Positions 16,672 through 25,793 of a stretch of DNA of 64,000 nucleotides are shown here, piece by piece (the stretch's first letter is position 1; the number at the start of each line of letters is the position of its first letter). The DNA comes from an uncultured Opitutia bacterium. Its GTDB lineage: Bacteria > Verrucomicrobiota > Verrucomicrobiia > Opitutales > UBA953. The stretch is from assembly GCA_903855995.1 (NCBI GenBank), contig CAIOAN010000003.1:118161-182160 (forward strand). Reading direction: 5' to 3'. The translations under genes were made by a program, and so were the position numbers. The notes below the pieces were generated by a model. It was not told the DNA's origin, did no database searches, and worked only from the letters and a program-made list of their open reading frames with translations.

Positions 16672-19600
16672 ATGTCGTCCGCCTTCTCGTCCAGCCGTTG
16701 GCTTCCCCGCCGTTTTCTGATTCTTGCCGCCGCGACGTTGTCGGTGGGCGCACTGTCGGCGCAGGAAGAAAAGGTGACTTACGACGACCACGTCCGTCCG
16801 CTTCTGGAGAACAAATGTTTCTCCTGCCATAATCCTGATAAGAAAAAGGGCGGCCTGGAACTGACCAGCTACGCCGGACTGCTTAACGGCGGGAGCGGTG
16901 GCGCGGTGGTCGACGCGGGTAATCCGACGGCGAGCCGGCTCTGGACCTGCAGTTCCAAGAAGCAGGAGCCTTATATGCCGCCGGAAGGCGCGCCATTGGA
17001 GGCCAAGGATCTGGCGCTCCTGTCGAAGTGGATCGCCGGCGGCGTGCTGCAGGCCAAGGGCAGCGTCGCCCAGAAATCCAGCCGCCCCAAGGTCGACCTC
17101 ACTTTCGCCGGCGGTGCCGGCAAGCCCACGGGCGCCGTGGCCCGCCCTCATGACGTCTTGCTAGAGCCCGTCCTGGTGACTGCGCATACTTCCGCCATTA
17201 CGGCGATGGCCGCCAGCCCCTGGACGTCGTTGCTTGCGGTCGCCGGTCAGCACCAGATTTTGCTCTACGACACGGAGTCAAAGGATCTCGCCGGCATCCT
17301 GCCTTACACCGAAGGCTACGCCCGTTCTTTGAAGTTCAGCGCCAACGGTTCGCTGCTCATCCTAGGCGGCGGCCGCGGTGGCAAGTTCGGCCACGCGGTG
17401 GTCTGGGATGTGGCCACCGGTCGCCGGGTCGCCGAAATCGGCAAAGAATTCGACCAGGTGATGTCCGCGGACATCACACCGGACCACCGCAAGGTGGCCC
17501 TCGCGACCAACGGCAAGAAGGTGAAAAGCTACGATGTCGCCACGGGCGAACTACTCTACACGATCGCCAAGCACACCGAGTGGGTCACGGGTGTCTCGTT
17601 CAGCCCCGACGGCATCCTGCTCGCGAGCTCCGACCGCAACGGCAACGTGATGGTTTGGGAGGCCGAGAGCGGCGGCGAATTCTATAACCTCGGGCAGCAC
17701 ACGGCTTCCGTCACCGGCCTCGCCTGGCGCGCCGACTCCAATATTTTGGCCAGCTGTTCCGTCGACGGAACCGTCTCCACCTGGGAGATGAAGACCGGGA
17801 AGCGCGTGGCTAACTGGTCCAGCCACGGTAATGTCCAGTCGGTCGCCTTCACCCCCGACGGCAAGGTTCTCACCTGCGGCGCAGACGGAAATACGGCGCT
17901 GTGGGATATCAATGGCTCGCGGATTCAGCAGGCCCAGTCGGTCCACCAGGACGATGTCGTCTCCAAGGTGGTCGCGCTTTACGACTCTAAGGTCTTTGTC
18001 ACCGGTAACTGGCTCGGTGAAGTCCGCATGTTCGACGTCGCCACGGGCCGTGATCTGACGCGCATTTCCAGCAACCCTCCGAAGATCGCCGACCGACTCG
18101 TCGAGACCGAGAAGCGTTTGGCCGAAATCGAACCTACGCTCGCGCCCGCTGAGGCCGCCGTGAAGGCCGCCGAGGCTCGTCTCCCCGCCGCTGAGGCCGC
18201 CTTGGCCAAGGTGAAGGGCGACGAACCCTCCTCCAAGAAGCTCGCGGAACACGAAGCCAAGAATGCTGAGGTCGTCAAGGGCCTGGCCTATTGGCAGGGC
18301 ATGTCGGCTAAGGCCAAGACTGCCGCGGAAAAAGCGACCGCCGCCAAGGGTGTCGCCGATAACCGCGGCGGCCTGACCTATCTCGGGCAGGAAATTACCA
18401 AGCTGAAGCCAGCCGCTTCCGCTTTCCGTGCCGCCGAAGCCGAACTCGCCAAGGCCAAGGCCGATCTCACCGCGGCCCAGGCCAAGGCCCGCGACGTCGT
18501 TGCCGAAGTCGCTGCCCACCGCGAACGCATCGTCTTCCTGAAGGCTGCCCAGTTCAACGTCGGCGTACTCACCGAGCAGGACAAGCTTACTAAGCTCGAG
18601 CAGGACATCGCCGACCTCATCGCCGCCAAGGCGGACAATGAGGCCGCCAAGGTAACCGCCGCGGCGCGTATCGCCTCTTCCAAGAAGACCATCGAGCAGA
18701 ATGAAGAGCAGGTCCCGAAGCAGGTGACCACGCTCGAAGCGCTCAAGGCCGAATTCGCTGCTTTGGATAAGACGCTTTCGCCGCTCCGCCTGAGTGAAGC
18801 CGAGGCCCTCGGCAAGATCGAGGCCCAGCAGAAGCTCATCGACGCCCAGTCCGAGGCCATCGTGCGCCTGGGGCAGGATCGCGACGCCGTCGTCGCGGTC
18901 GCTGCCGCCGCCGTCGCCGCCTATCGCGAGAAATATACGACCCCTCTCCGCGCTCGCCTCACCGAGGCCACCGTCAAGGTCGACGAATTGAAGAAGGTCT
19001 CCGACGCCGCTAAGGCGACCGCCGCCAAGGCGAAGGCCACGATGGCGGAAAGTGCCGCTAAATCCAAGGTGATCGCGCTCGCTGCCGTCAAGGCTGCCGA
19101 TGCGGCGAAGCAGGCTGCCGTCAATCTCACCGCCGCCGAGCGGGCTTACGGTGAAGCCCGGACGTTTGGCGCGGTATTCTCGTTCAGCTATTTCTCCCGC
19201 AAGAAGCAGACCGAACAGCAGGTCGCTGAAGCCAAGAGCGTGCTCGCGAAGGCCCAGGCAGGGCAGGGCGAAGCCGAGAAGGTGCTCGTCGCCGCCAAGA
19301 CGGTTGAGCAGACCGCCCTCGCCGCACAGGCCGCCGCCGATGCCGCGGTCGTCGCGGCCGACAAGGCCCTCGGTCCAGCCGGAGCCGTCGTCGCCGCGAT
19401 CACGAAGGAGCGTTCCCTGCATCTGATCGAACGCGAGAAGCTCGCCGCCCCCGGCGTCGCCGCCGAGAAGGACTACGCCGCCAAGCTGCCCGCCCTCCAG
19501 GCTTCCCTGCAGAAGGCCAAGGATGGCCTGCCGGTGCTCGAGAAGGCGTTGGTCGCCGTCCGCGCCCAGCTGACCGAAGCCGGCAAGCCCGTCGAGGCCA

Positions 19601-19845
19601 AGCGTCTCCTCGTGGAAGCCGCCGCCAAGACCCTCGAGCTCACTAAGAGCGAGAAGGCTAACGCCGAGAAGGCGCTCGCCGCTGCCCAGAAGGATATCCC
19701 GCAGCGCGACAAGAACCTTGAGGAGATCGCCAAGTCTTACGCCGAACTCACGCCCCAAGTTGAACCGATGAAGGCCAAGGTGAAGGCTGCGCAGGAACAG
19801 TATTTCGCGATGCTGCCGAAGGCTGCGGTGGCGAAGAAGAATTAA
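16672..19845 (+). CDS. Cytochrome-like (PSCyt1) / WD40 / coiled-coil giant
   Basis: A 1057-residue exported protein with three parts. After the signal peptide, a PSCyt1-like domain carries CFSCHNPDKKKGGLEL (Cys49, Cys52, His53) and ends with MPPEGAPLEAKDLALLSKWIAGG. A WD40 propeller spans roughly residues 165-475, with blades such as HTEWVTGVSFSPDGILLAS and HTASVTGLAWRADSNILAS. The remaining 580 residues are an Ala/Lys/Glu-rich predicted coiled coil, interrupted near residue 840 by an aromatic patch (FGAVFSFSYFSRKK). WD40 plus PSCyt1 is known in this phylum group; the very long coiled coil is unusual. It is the last gene of the cluster, 13 bp after the DUF1553 gene. Confidence 0.88.
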   Translation: MSSAFSSSRWLPRRFLILAAATLSVGALSAQEEKVTYDDHVRPLLENKCFSCHNPDKKKGGLELTSYAGLLNGGSGGAVVDAGNPTASRLWTCSSKKQEPYMPPEGAPLEAKDLALLSKWIAGGVLQAKGSVAQKSSRPKVDLTFAGGAGKPTGAVARPHDVLLEPVLVTAHTSAITAMAASPWTSLLAVAGQHQILLYDTESKDLAGILPYTEGYARSLKFSANGSLLILGGGRGGKFGHAVVWDVATGRRVAEIGKEFDQVMSADITPDHRKVALATNGKKVKSYDVATGELLYTIAKHTEWVTGVSFSPDGILLASSDRNGNVMVWEAESGGEFYNLGQHTASVTGLAWRADSNILASCSVDGTVSTWEMKTGKRVANWSSHGNVQSVAFTPDGKVLTCGADGNTALWDINGSRIQQAQSVHQDDVVSKVVALYDSKVFVTGNWLGEVRMFDVATGRDLTRISSNPPKIADRLVETEKRLAEIEPTLAPAEAAVKAAEARLPAAEAALAKVKGDEPSSKKLAEHEAKNAEVVKGLAYWQGMSAKAKTAAEKATAAKGVADNRGGLTYLGQEITKLKPAASAFRAAEAELAKAKADLTAAQAKARDVVAEVAAHRERIVFLKAAQFNVGVLTEQDKLTKLEQDIADLIAAKADNEAAKVTAAARIASSKKTIEQNEEQVPKQVTTLEALKAEFAALDKTLSPLRLSEAEALGKIEAQQKLIDAQSEAIVRLGQDRDAVVAVAAAAVAAYREKYTTPLRARLTEATVKVDELKKVSDAAKATAAKAKATMAESAAKSKVIALAAVKAADAAKQAAVNLTAAERAYGEARTFGAVFSFSYFSRKKQTEQQVAEAKSVLAKAQAGQGEAEKVLVAAKTVEQTALAAQAAADAAVVAADKALGPAGAVVAAITKERSLHLIEREKLAAPGVAAEKDYAAKLPALQASLQKAKDGLPVLEKALVAVRAQLTEAGKPVEAKRLLVEAAAKTLELTKSEKANAEKALAAAQKDIPQRDKNLEEIAKSYAELTPQVEPMKAKVKAAQEQYFAMLPKAAVAKKN

Positions 19846-19935
19846 TGATTCTAATTAAATAGGTGTCTGCGGCTGGCGGTTGGGGCTCAGAGGGAAACCG
19901 GAGACCGGATGATTGGCTGGGGCATTTCTAGGTAG

Positions 19936-19979
19936 GGCTGACCGGCCCGGTCAGCCGCGGTTGAGCGGGCCGCTCAACC
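19936..19979. repeat. Tandem pair of 9-3-9 hairpins with compensatory changes
   Basis: Two perfect hairpins of identical geometry (9-bp stem, 3-base loop) sit two bases apart at 19936-19956 and 19959-19979. Aligned, they differ at two stem positions in each arm, and every stem change is matched by its partner (C-G to T-A, C-G to G-C); the other difference is in the loop. This looks like a duplicated structured element in the 256-bp gap before the polysaccharide pyruvyl transferase gene. No T-run follows, so it is not an obvious terminator. Confidence 0.6.
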
Positions 19980-20060
19980 CTATCAGATATACCGCAGTAC
20001 TCTTTCCAGTCTCCCTTGGCTGTTCGATGTCTTTCCCGCAGGGAAGGGTGATTTGACTCA

Positions 20061-20095
20061 CCCCGACCCTAGCCCTACCCCTGTCTCTAGCCCCT
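20061..20095 (+). promoter_or_regulatory. C-rich leader element before the pyruvyl transferase gene
   Basis: The sense strand reads a run of CCCC / CCCTA units (ACCCTAGCCCTACCCCTG and TAGCCCCTA), ending 6 bases before the ATG at 20102. It is the same type as the elements at 5193-5219, 5304-5329 and 52271-52292. No Shine-Dalgarno sequence is present. Confidence 0.4.
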
Positions 20096-20101
20096 AAAAC
20101 C

Positions 20102-21331
20102 ATGCTCTCCCGTCGCCGTTTCTTGGAATCCGCCTTCGGGGTCGCCATGGCTGCTTCGCTCGGCGCCGCGGAGGGTATGCGCGCCCCGCGGATCGTGCTG
20201 CGTTCGTCGTGGCAGACGGTGAACATCGGCGACATCGCGCACACGCCGGGCGTGCTGGCCTTGCTGGAGAAATATTTCCCGGAGGCCGTGATCACCCTCT
20301 GGCCGAGCAACGTCGACAACGGCGTGAAGGAGATGCTGCAGGCCCGCTTTCCGAAACTGCTGTTCGTCGCCCCCCGGACCGACGTCGCCAAGCTCTATGC
20401 CGAGAACGATTTCCTGCTCCATGGCTCCGGTCCTTCGCTCGTCGGTGAGAAGCAGATCGCGCGGTGGCGCCAGCTAGGCCCGAAGCCCTACGGCGTGCTC
20501 GGTATCACCCAGGGCAAGCCTTCCGCCGAGACGGTCGAGGTCCTCAGTGGCGCCGCTTTTGTCTATTTCCGTGATTCCGTCTCGCTCGAGACCGCCAAGG
20601 CGGCCGGCGTGAAATGTCCTGTGATGGAGTTCGGTCCCGACGGCGCCTTCGCGACCGACCTCCGCAACGAGGAGCGCGCCGAGGCCTTCCTGCATGGCTG
20701 GGGGCTCGAACGCGGTAAGTTCCTCTGTTGTATCCCCCGTTATCGGAACACGCCCTATTGGACTATTCATCAGGAGCGCGCCATCGACCCCGTGAAGCAG
20801 AAGCGCAACGATGAGATGAAGGAGCATGACCATGCCCAGCTCCGCGCCGCAATGATCGCGATCGTGAAGCAGACCGACCTTAAAATCCTTATCTGCCCCG
20901 AGGACCGTACCCAGATGGCCTTGGGTAAAGAGATCCTCTTCGACAAGCTCCCTGATGAGGTGAAAGAACGCGTCGTGTGGCGTCAGGACTACTGGCTGAC
21001 CGACGAGGCGCTCAGTGTCTACGTCCGCAGCGCTGGCCTCTTCGGCAACGAGATGCATTCCCCTATCATGTGCGTCGGCAATGGCATCCCGGCCATTGTC
21101 TGCCGCTGGGCCGAACAGACCTCGAAGGGGAACATGTGGAAAGATATCGGTTTATCGGAGTGGCTATTTGATCTGGATGACGAGGCGCAGCTTGCTGGCA
21201 TCGTTCCCGCGGTCCTGGCGATGGCCAAGGATCCGGTCGCCGCGAAAGCCAAGGTGGCCAAGGCTCAGACCCTCTTGCGGGCTCGTCAGCAGGCGGCCGT
21301 CGGGCGGGTGCGGACGGCTGTCAGGGCTTAG
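20102..21331 (+). CDS. Polysaccharide pyruvyl transferase family protein with Tat-like signal
   Basis: A 409-residue protein. The N-terminus SRRRFLESAFGVAMAASLGAAEG is a Tat-type signal, so it is probably exported. The body matches the polysaccharide pyruvyl transferase superfamily: SSWQTVNIGDIAHTPG near the start, HGSGPSLVGE, GVLGITQG, YFRDSVSLETAKAAGV, and a C-terminal NEMHSPIMCVGNGIPAIVCRW block. Classical family members are cytoplasmic and use phosphoenolpyruvate, so an exported copy may have another role. Codon usage looks like that of its neighbours. It follows a gap with a C-rich leader and tandem hairpins; no obvious operon partner is present. Confidence 0.8.
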   Translation: MLSRRRFLESAFGVAMAASLGAAEGMRAPRIVLRSSWQTVNIGDIAHTPGVLALLEKYFPEAVITLWPSNVDNGVKEMLQARFPKLLFVAPRTDVAKLYAENDFLLHGSGPSLVGEKQIARWRQLGPKPYGVLGITQGKPSAETVEVLSGAAFVYFRDSVSLETAKAAGVKCPVMEFGPDGAFATDLRNEERAEAFLHGWGLERGKFLCCIPRYRNTPYWTIHQERAIDPVKQKRNDEMKEHDHAQLRAAMIAIVKQTDLKILICPEDRTQMALGKEILFDKLPDEVKERVVWRQDYWLTDEALSVYVRSAGLFGNEMHSPIMCVGNGIPAIVCRWAEQTSKGNMWKDIGLSEWLFDLDDEAQLAGIVPAVLAMAKDPVAAKAKVAKAQTLLRARQQAAVGRVRTAVRA

Positions 21332-21477
21332 GACCATTAAGCCAATATTAAGGTTATTTTGACCGCGCCGCCGTGGTCATGCTTTGACAGAAGTGCGGGC
21401 TCCACGCAGTTTAAGCCACCCTGACTTTGACTGGAACCTACCCGGTCGCCGGGGGCTCTATCATTACTTTCACTGCC

Positions 21478-22665
21478 ATGTCCCGCCGCCTCTCTTTTTT
21501 CTTCCGCTCCCTGTGTTTGCTGGCCTGGGCGGTCGCCAGTTTCGCCCAGACAGCTGAGCCCTCCAAGCCAACGGGAGCGCCTCCAGGCGGCGCCAAGGGT
21601 GGGAAGGGCGGGCGCCTGATTCTCCCGACTTCCATCAGTACCGCGACCGTGGCGGCGGGTGACATGGAGATCCGGGTTTCCGCCCTCGGTTCGGTCAAGG
21701 CCTTGAATAACGTCACTGTCCGGCCCCGCGTGGAAGGCCAGTTGATGAAAGTCCTCTTTACGGAAGGCCAGACGGTCAAGGCGGGTGATCCGCTGGCCGA
21801 AATCGATACGCGGCCGTTTGAGGTGCAGCTGATGCAATCGGAGGGTCAGCTCGCCCGTGACCGCGCTGCACTCGCCAATGCCAAGCTTGATTTGAAACGC
21901 TACCAGGATGCGGCCGAGGCTGTGACCCGGCAGCAGCTGGATTCCGCCGCCGCGCTGGTGGCTCAGCTCGAGGGCACGGTGAAGGCGGACGAAGGCTCGG
22001 CCAACAATGCCCGCCTGCAGTTGCAGTATTGCCATGTGACGGCGCCCATCAGCGGGACGGTCGGACTGCGTCCGGTCGACGCTGGCAACATCGTTTCACA
22101 GAACGACCCGGCCGGCCTCGCGGTCATCACCCAGCTTCAACCGATCTCGGTCATCTTCGGAGTGCCTGAAGGTGATATCCCCGCCGTGCAGTATGCCGTC
22201 AGCCGCGGTTCGGTCCTGCGTGTCGAGGCTTTTGATCGCGACGGGAAAATCATTCTGGCCACCGGCGACCTCTCGGCCTTGGACAATCAGATCGACGCCA
22301 CCACGGGTACGCTTCGGTTGCGCGCACAGTTCGCCAACATCGACCGCCGGCTCTTCCCTAATCAGTTCGTCAACGTCCGGCTGACGGTGGAGAACCGCAA
22401 GGGGATCCTGCTCGTGCCCACAGCGGCCGTGCAGATCAGCGACAAGGACCGCTTCGTCTTCATCGTGAACCCGGACGACACCGTGACGCGCCGCACCGTG
22501 CGCACCGGGGCTGTGGATGGTTTGAACACCGAGATCCTTGAAGGCGTCGCGGCCGGAGAGATCGTCGCTGCCGACAGTCTCGACCGTCTGCAGAACGGCT
22601 CCAAGGTGACCATCGCTGGCCGCCGCAAAGCCCCATCGGCCAATCCCGAAGGCAAGCAGAAGTAA
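21478..22665 (+). CDS. RND efflux adaptor (membrane fusion protein), MdtA/MuxA-like
   Basis: A 395-residue periplasmic adaptor. The ATG at 21478 opens a signal peptide ([19 protein letters not shown]). The barrel-sandwich halves are visible as [30 protein letters not shown] and [24 protein letters not shown], separated by a helical hairpin (residues about 115-180). Beta-barrel motifs are [16 protein letters not shown] and [24 protein letters not shown]. An RNA-like tail ends at GKQK. It bridges the inner-membrane pumps to the outer-membrane factor and is the first gene of a four-gene operon, 8 bp before the first pump. The order adaptor-pump-pump-channel is that of MdtABC / MuxABC-OpmB. Confidence 0.93.
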   Translation: MSRRLSFFFRSLCLLAWAVASFAQTAEPSKPTGAPPGGAKGGKGGRLILPTSISTATVAAGDMEIRVSALGSVKALNNVTVRPRVEGQLMKVLFTEGQTVKAGDPLAEIDTRPFEVQLMQSEGQLARDRAALANAKLDLKRYQDAAEAVTRQQLDSAAALVAQLEGTVKADEGSANNARLQLQYCHVTAPISGTVGLRPVDAGNIVSQNDPAGLAVITQLQPISVIFGVPEGDIPAVQYAVSRGSVLRVEAFDRDGKIILATGDLSALDNQIDATTGTLRLRAQFANIDRRLFPNQFVNVRLTVENRKGILLVPTAAVQISDKDRFVFIVNPDDTVTRRTVRTGAVDGLNTEILEGVAAGEIVAADSLDRLQNGSKVTIAGRRKAPSANPEGKQK

Positions 22666-22673
22666 GCCGGGAA

Positions 22674-25600
22674 ATGAATATCTCCCGTCCGTTTATCGAG
22701 AGGCCGGTCGCCACCACGCTGCTGATGGTGGCGTTGATGCTCTGTGGTATCCTCGGCTATCGGGCGCTCTCGGTCGCCGCGCTTCCGGAGGTTGATTACC
22801 CGACGATTCAAGTTTCCGCGATGTACCCCGGGGCCAGCCCCGAGGTCATGATCACGTCGGTCACGGCACCGCTCGAGCGCAAGCTTGGCCAGATGCCGGG
22901 CCTGACGCAGATGACCTCCACGAGCTCCGCAGGCTCGACCTCCATCACACTGCAGTTTGATTTGGCGATCTCGTTGGACGTCGCGGAGCAGCAGGTGCAG
23001 GCCGCCATCAATGAGGCGGGCGCCTACCTTCCTCCCGGTCTGCCTTCGCCGCCGGTTTACAGCAAGGTTAACCCAGCTGATGCTCCCATCATGACGCTGG
23101 CTGTGACATCCGAGTCGCTGCCGCTCTCGAAGATCGCCGACTTGGTCGATACGCGCCTCGCCCAGAAAATCTCGCAGGTCTCCGGGGTGGGCATGGTCAG
23201 TATTTCCGGCGGACAGCGTCCGGCGGTGCGCGTGCGGGTGAATCCCACCGCGCTGGCCTCCTACGGGCTCAATCTGGAGGCGGTGCGCCTGGCGATCATC
23301 GGAGCTAATGACAACAGCGCCAAGGGAGGTTTCGACGGGTTGAAGCAGTCCTCGACCATTGATGCGAACGACCAGCTCAAGTCGCCGGCCGATTATAATA
23401 ATGTCGTCCTCGCCTACCGCAACGGCTCGCCCGTGCGGCTGAGCGACGTCGCCGAGACTTCCGACGGTGCCGAGAATATTTATCTCTCGGCCTGGGCGGG
23501 TCACAATCCCGGTGGTCAGACCCCGGGTGTCATCCTGAATATCCAGCGCCAGCCTGGCGCCAATGTCATCGCCGTCGTCGACCGCATCAAGGCGATCCTT
23601 CCCCAGCTGCAGTCTACGATGCCCGGAGCGGTCAAGGTCTCGGTGCTCACCGACCGCACCATCACCATTCGTGCTTCGGTGGAAGACGTGCAGATGGAGC
23701 TGCTGCTTTCCATCTTCCTGGTCGTCGCGGTCATCTTCGTCTTTCTGCGCAACATCCCGGCCACGATCATTCCGGGCATCACGGTGCCGCTGTCCCTGGT
23801 CGGCACCTTTGCGGTGATCTACCTCTGCGATTTCTCGATTAATAATCTCACGCTCATGGCGTTGACGATCGCGACAGGTTTCGTCGTCGACGACGCCATC
23901 GTGATGATCGAGAACATCTCCCGCTATATCGAAAAGGGCGAGAGCCCCATGCAGGCGGCGCTCAAGGGCTCAGCGGACATCGGCTTCACGATCATCTCGC
24001 TGACTTTCTCGCTCATCGCGGTGCTGATTCCGCTGCTGTTCATGGCGGACGTCGTGGGACGTCTTTTTCGCGAATTCGCCATCACGCTGGCGGTCTCAAT
24101 CCTGATTTCCGCGGTCATCTCCCTGACCCTGACGCCGATGATGTGCAGTCGTATGCTGCGACACGCGCCCGAAGCGGAGGAAAGTCGCCTCAGTCGCTGG
24201 CTCGGCGGATTCTTCGACGAGGTCATTCGACGTTACGGCGTGGCCCTGCGCTGGGTGCTGGCCCGCCAGCGGGCAACTCTGTTGGTTGCGATAGGCACGT
24301 TGTTCCTGACCGCGCTGCTCTATGTCTTCATCCCCAAGGGCTTCTTCCCGACGCAGGACACCGGCGTGCTCCAGGGGGTCACCGAAGCCGGACAGGATAT
24401 CTCGTTTGCGGCCATGGCCGGGCAGCAGCAAAAGGTCGCCGATGTCGTGCTCGCGGATCCGGATGTCGAAAGCCTTGCGTCGTTCATCGGCGTCGACGGG
24501 ACCAACGCCACGGTGAACTCAGGTCGGATTGTCATTAATCTGCGACCGCTCGACCAGCGTAAGTCGCGGGCCCCGGCGATCGCCGCGCGTATCCAGGCCA
24601 AGGTGGCCGCCCTCGAGGGGGTGACCTTATACCTTCAGCCCGTGCAGGACATGACCGTGGACACCACGATGAGCCGCACGCAGTACCAGTTCCTGCTCCA
24701 GAGTCCGCGCTCAGATGACCTGACCACCTGGGTGCCTCCGTTACTCGAGAAAATCAAGGCTCTGCCCAAGGTTAAAGATGTCGCCTCCGACCTGCAGACC
24801 AACGGCCGGCAAGTCTTCGTCGAAATTGACCGTGCGGCGGCCGGGCGCTACGGTATCAGCGTCGCCGACATCGACGCAGTGCTTTATGATGCTTTGGGGC
24901 AGCGCATCGTCTCGACCATCTTCACGCAGTCGAACCAGTATCGCGTCATTCTCGAGGTGAAACCTGAATTCCGCGAAGGCGTGAATGCGCTCGGCCGACT
25001 GTATGTCTCGACCGCCACGGGTGCCCAGGTGCCGCTCTCCAACGTGGCTAAGTTTCACGAGCAGCCGGCCCAGCTGGCCATCACCCGCGTCGGCCAGTTC
25101 CCTTGCGCCCGTATCTCCTTCAATCTGGCGGATGGTGCGGCCTTGGGCGACGCCGTGAAGGCGATTAAAAAGACCGAGAAGGACCTCGGCATGCCTGCCT
25201 CGATCAACACGACCTTCCAGGGCGCGGCCGCCGCCTTCGAGGTGGCCTTGAAGAATGAGCTTTGGCTGATTCTCGCCGCCATCGTGGTGATGTATATCGT
25301 GCTCGGTGTCCTCTACGAAAGTTTTATCCACCCCGTCACCATTCTCTCGACTTTGCCCTCGGCTGGCGTGGGGGCATTGCTGGCACTGCTGCTCTCCGGC
25401 AGCGATCTCGATGTGATTGGCATCATCGGCATCATCCTGCTCATCGGCATCGTGAAGAAGAATGCCATCATGATGGTCGACTTCGCGCTCGATGCCGAAC
25501 GTAGCCAGGGCCTGTCGCCCGAGGACGCTATCTACCAGGCTTGCTTGCTGCGTTTCCGCCCGATTCTCATGACGACCATGGCGGCCTTGCTCGGGGCGTT

Positions 25601-25793
25601 GCCCCTGATGTTGGGTTCGGGGATGGGCTCCGAAATGCGCCAACCGCTCGGCATCACGATGGTCGGCGGCTTGATTGTCAGTCAGGTCCTCACGCTCTTC
25701 ACGACCCCGGTCATCTACCTTTGGTTCGATCGTCTTAACCGTCGTCGCTCCGGGGGCGGGGCAGGGGAGGCGGCCGCCACCGTCGCGCCGTGA
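22674..25793 (+). CDS. RND multidrug pump subunit 1, MdtB/MuxB-like
   Basis: A 1039-residue inner-membrane proton-driven pump with the full RND layout of twelve helices and two large periplasmic loops. The N-terminus [20 protein letters not shown] and the TM4 motif [16 protein letters not shown] with the proton-relay Asp pair are clear. The second half repeats the pattern ([23 protein letters not shown]). It probably forms a mixed trimer with the product of the next gene, as MdtB and MdtC do. The gene ends in a TGA that overlaps the GTG start of the second pump (GTGA). Drug substrates cannot be read from the sequence. Confidence 0.95.
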   Translation: MNISRPFIERPVATTLLMVALMLCGILGYRALSVAALPEVDYPTIQVSAMYPGASPEVMITSVTAPLERKLGQMPGLTQMTSTSSAGSTSITLQFDLAISLDVAEQQVQAAINEAGAYLPPGLPSPPVYSKVNPADAPIMTLAVTSESLPLSKIADLVDTRLAQKISQVSGVGMVSISGGQRPAVRVRVNPTALASYGLNLEAVRLAIIGANDNSAKGGFDGLKQSSTIDANDQLKSPADYNNVVLAYRNGSPVRLSDVAETSDGAENIYLSAWAGHNPGGQTPGVILNIQRQPGANVIAVVDRIKAILPQLQSTMPGAVKVSVLTDRTITIRASVEDVQMELLLSIFLVVAVIFVFLRNIPATIIPGITVPLSLVGTFAVIYLCDFSINNLTLMALTIATGFVVDDAIVMIENISRYIEKGESPMQAALKGSADIGFTIISLTFSLIAVLIPLLFMADVVGRLFREFAITLAVSILISAVISLTLTPMMCSRMLRHAPEAEESRLSRWLGGFFDEVIRRYGVALRWVLARQRATLLVAIGTLFLTALLYVFIPKGFFPTQDTGVLQGVTEAGQDISFAAMAGQQQKVADVVLADPDVESLASFIGVDGTNATVNSGRIVINLRPLDQRKSRAPAIAARIQAKVAALEGVTLYLQPVQDMTVDTTMSRTQYQFLLQSPRSDDLTTWVPPLLEKIKALPKVKDVASDLQTNGRQVFVEIDRAAAGRYGISVADIDAVLYDALGQRIVSTIFTQSNQYRVILEVKPEFREGVNALGRLYVSTATGAQVPLSNVAKFHEQPAQLAITRVGQFPCARISFNLADGAALGDAVKAIKKTEKDLGMPASINTTFQGAAAAFEVALKNELWLILAAIVVMYIVLGVLYESFIHPVTILSTLPSAGVGALLALLLSGSDLDVIGIIGIILLIGIVKKNAIMMVDFALDAERSQGLSPEDAIYQACLLRFRPILMTTMAALLGALPLMLGSGMGSEMRQPLGITMVGGLIVSQVLTLFTTPVIYLWFDRLNRRRSGGGAGEAAATVAP

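Noticed and set aside
14652..16673. 673-codon - strand frame opposite the DUF1549/DUF1553 gene
   Set aside because: Shadow of a gene with diagnostic haem and DUF motifs.
17551..19758. 735-codon - strand frame opposite the WD40/coiled-coil gene
   Set aside because: Low-complexity Gly/Leu-rich shadow produced by the Ala/Lys/Glu-rich coding strand.
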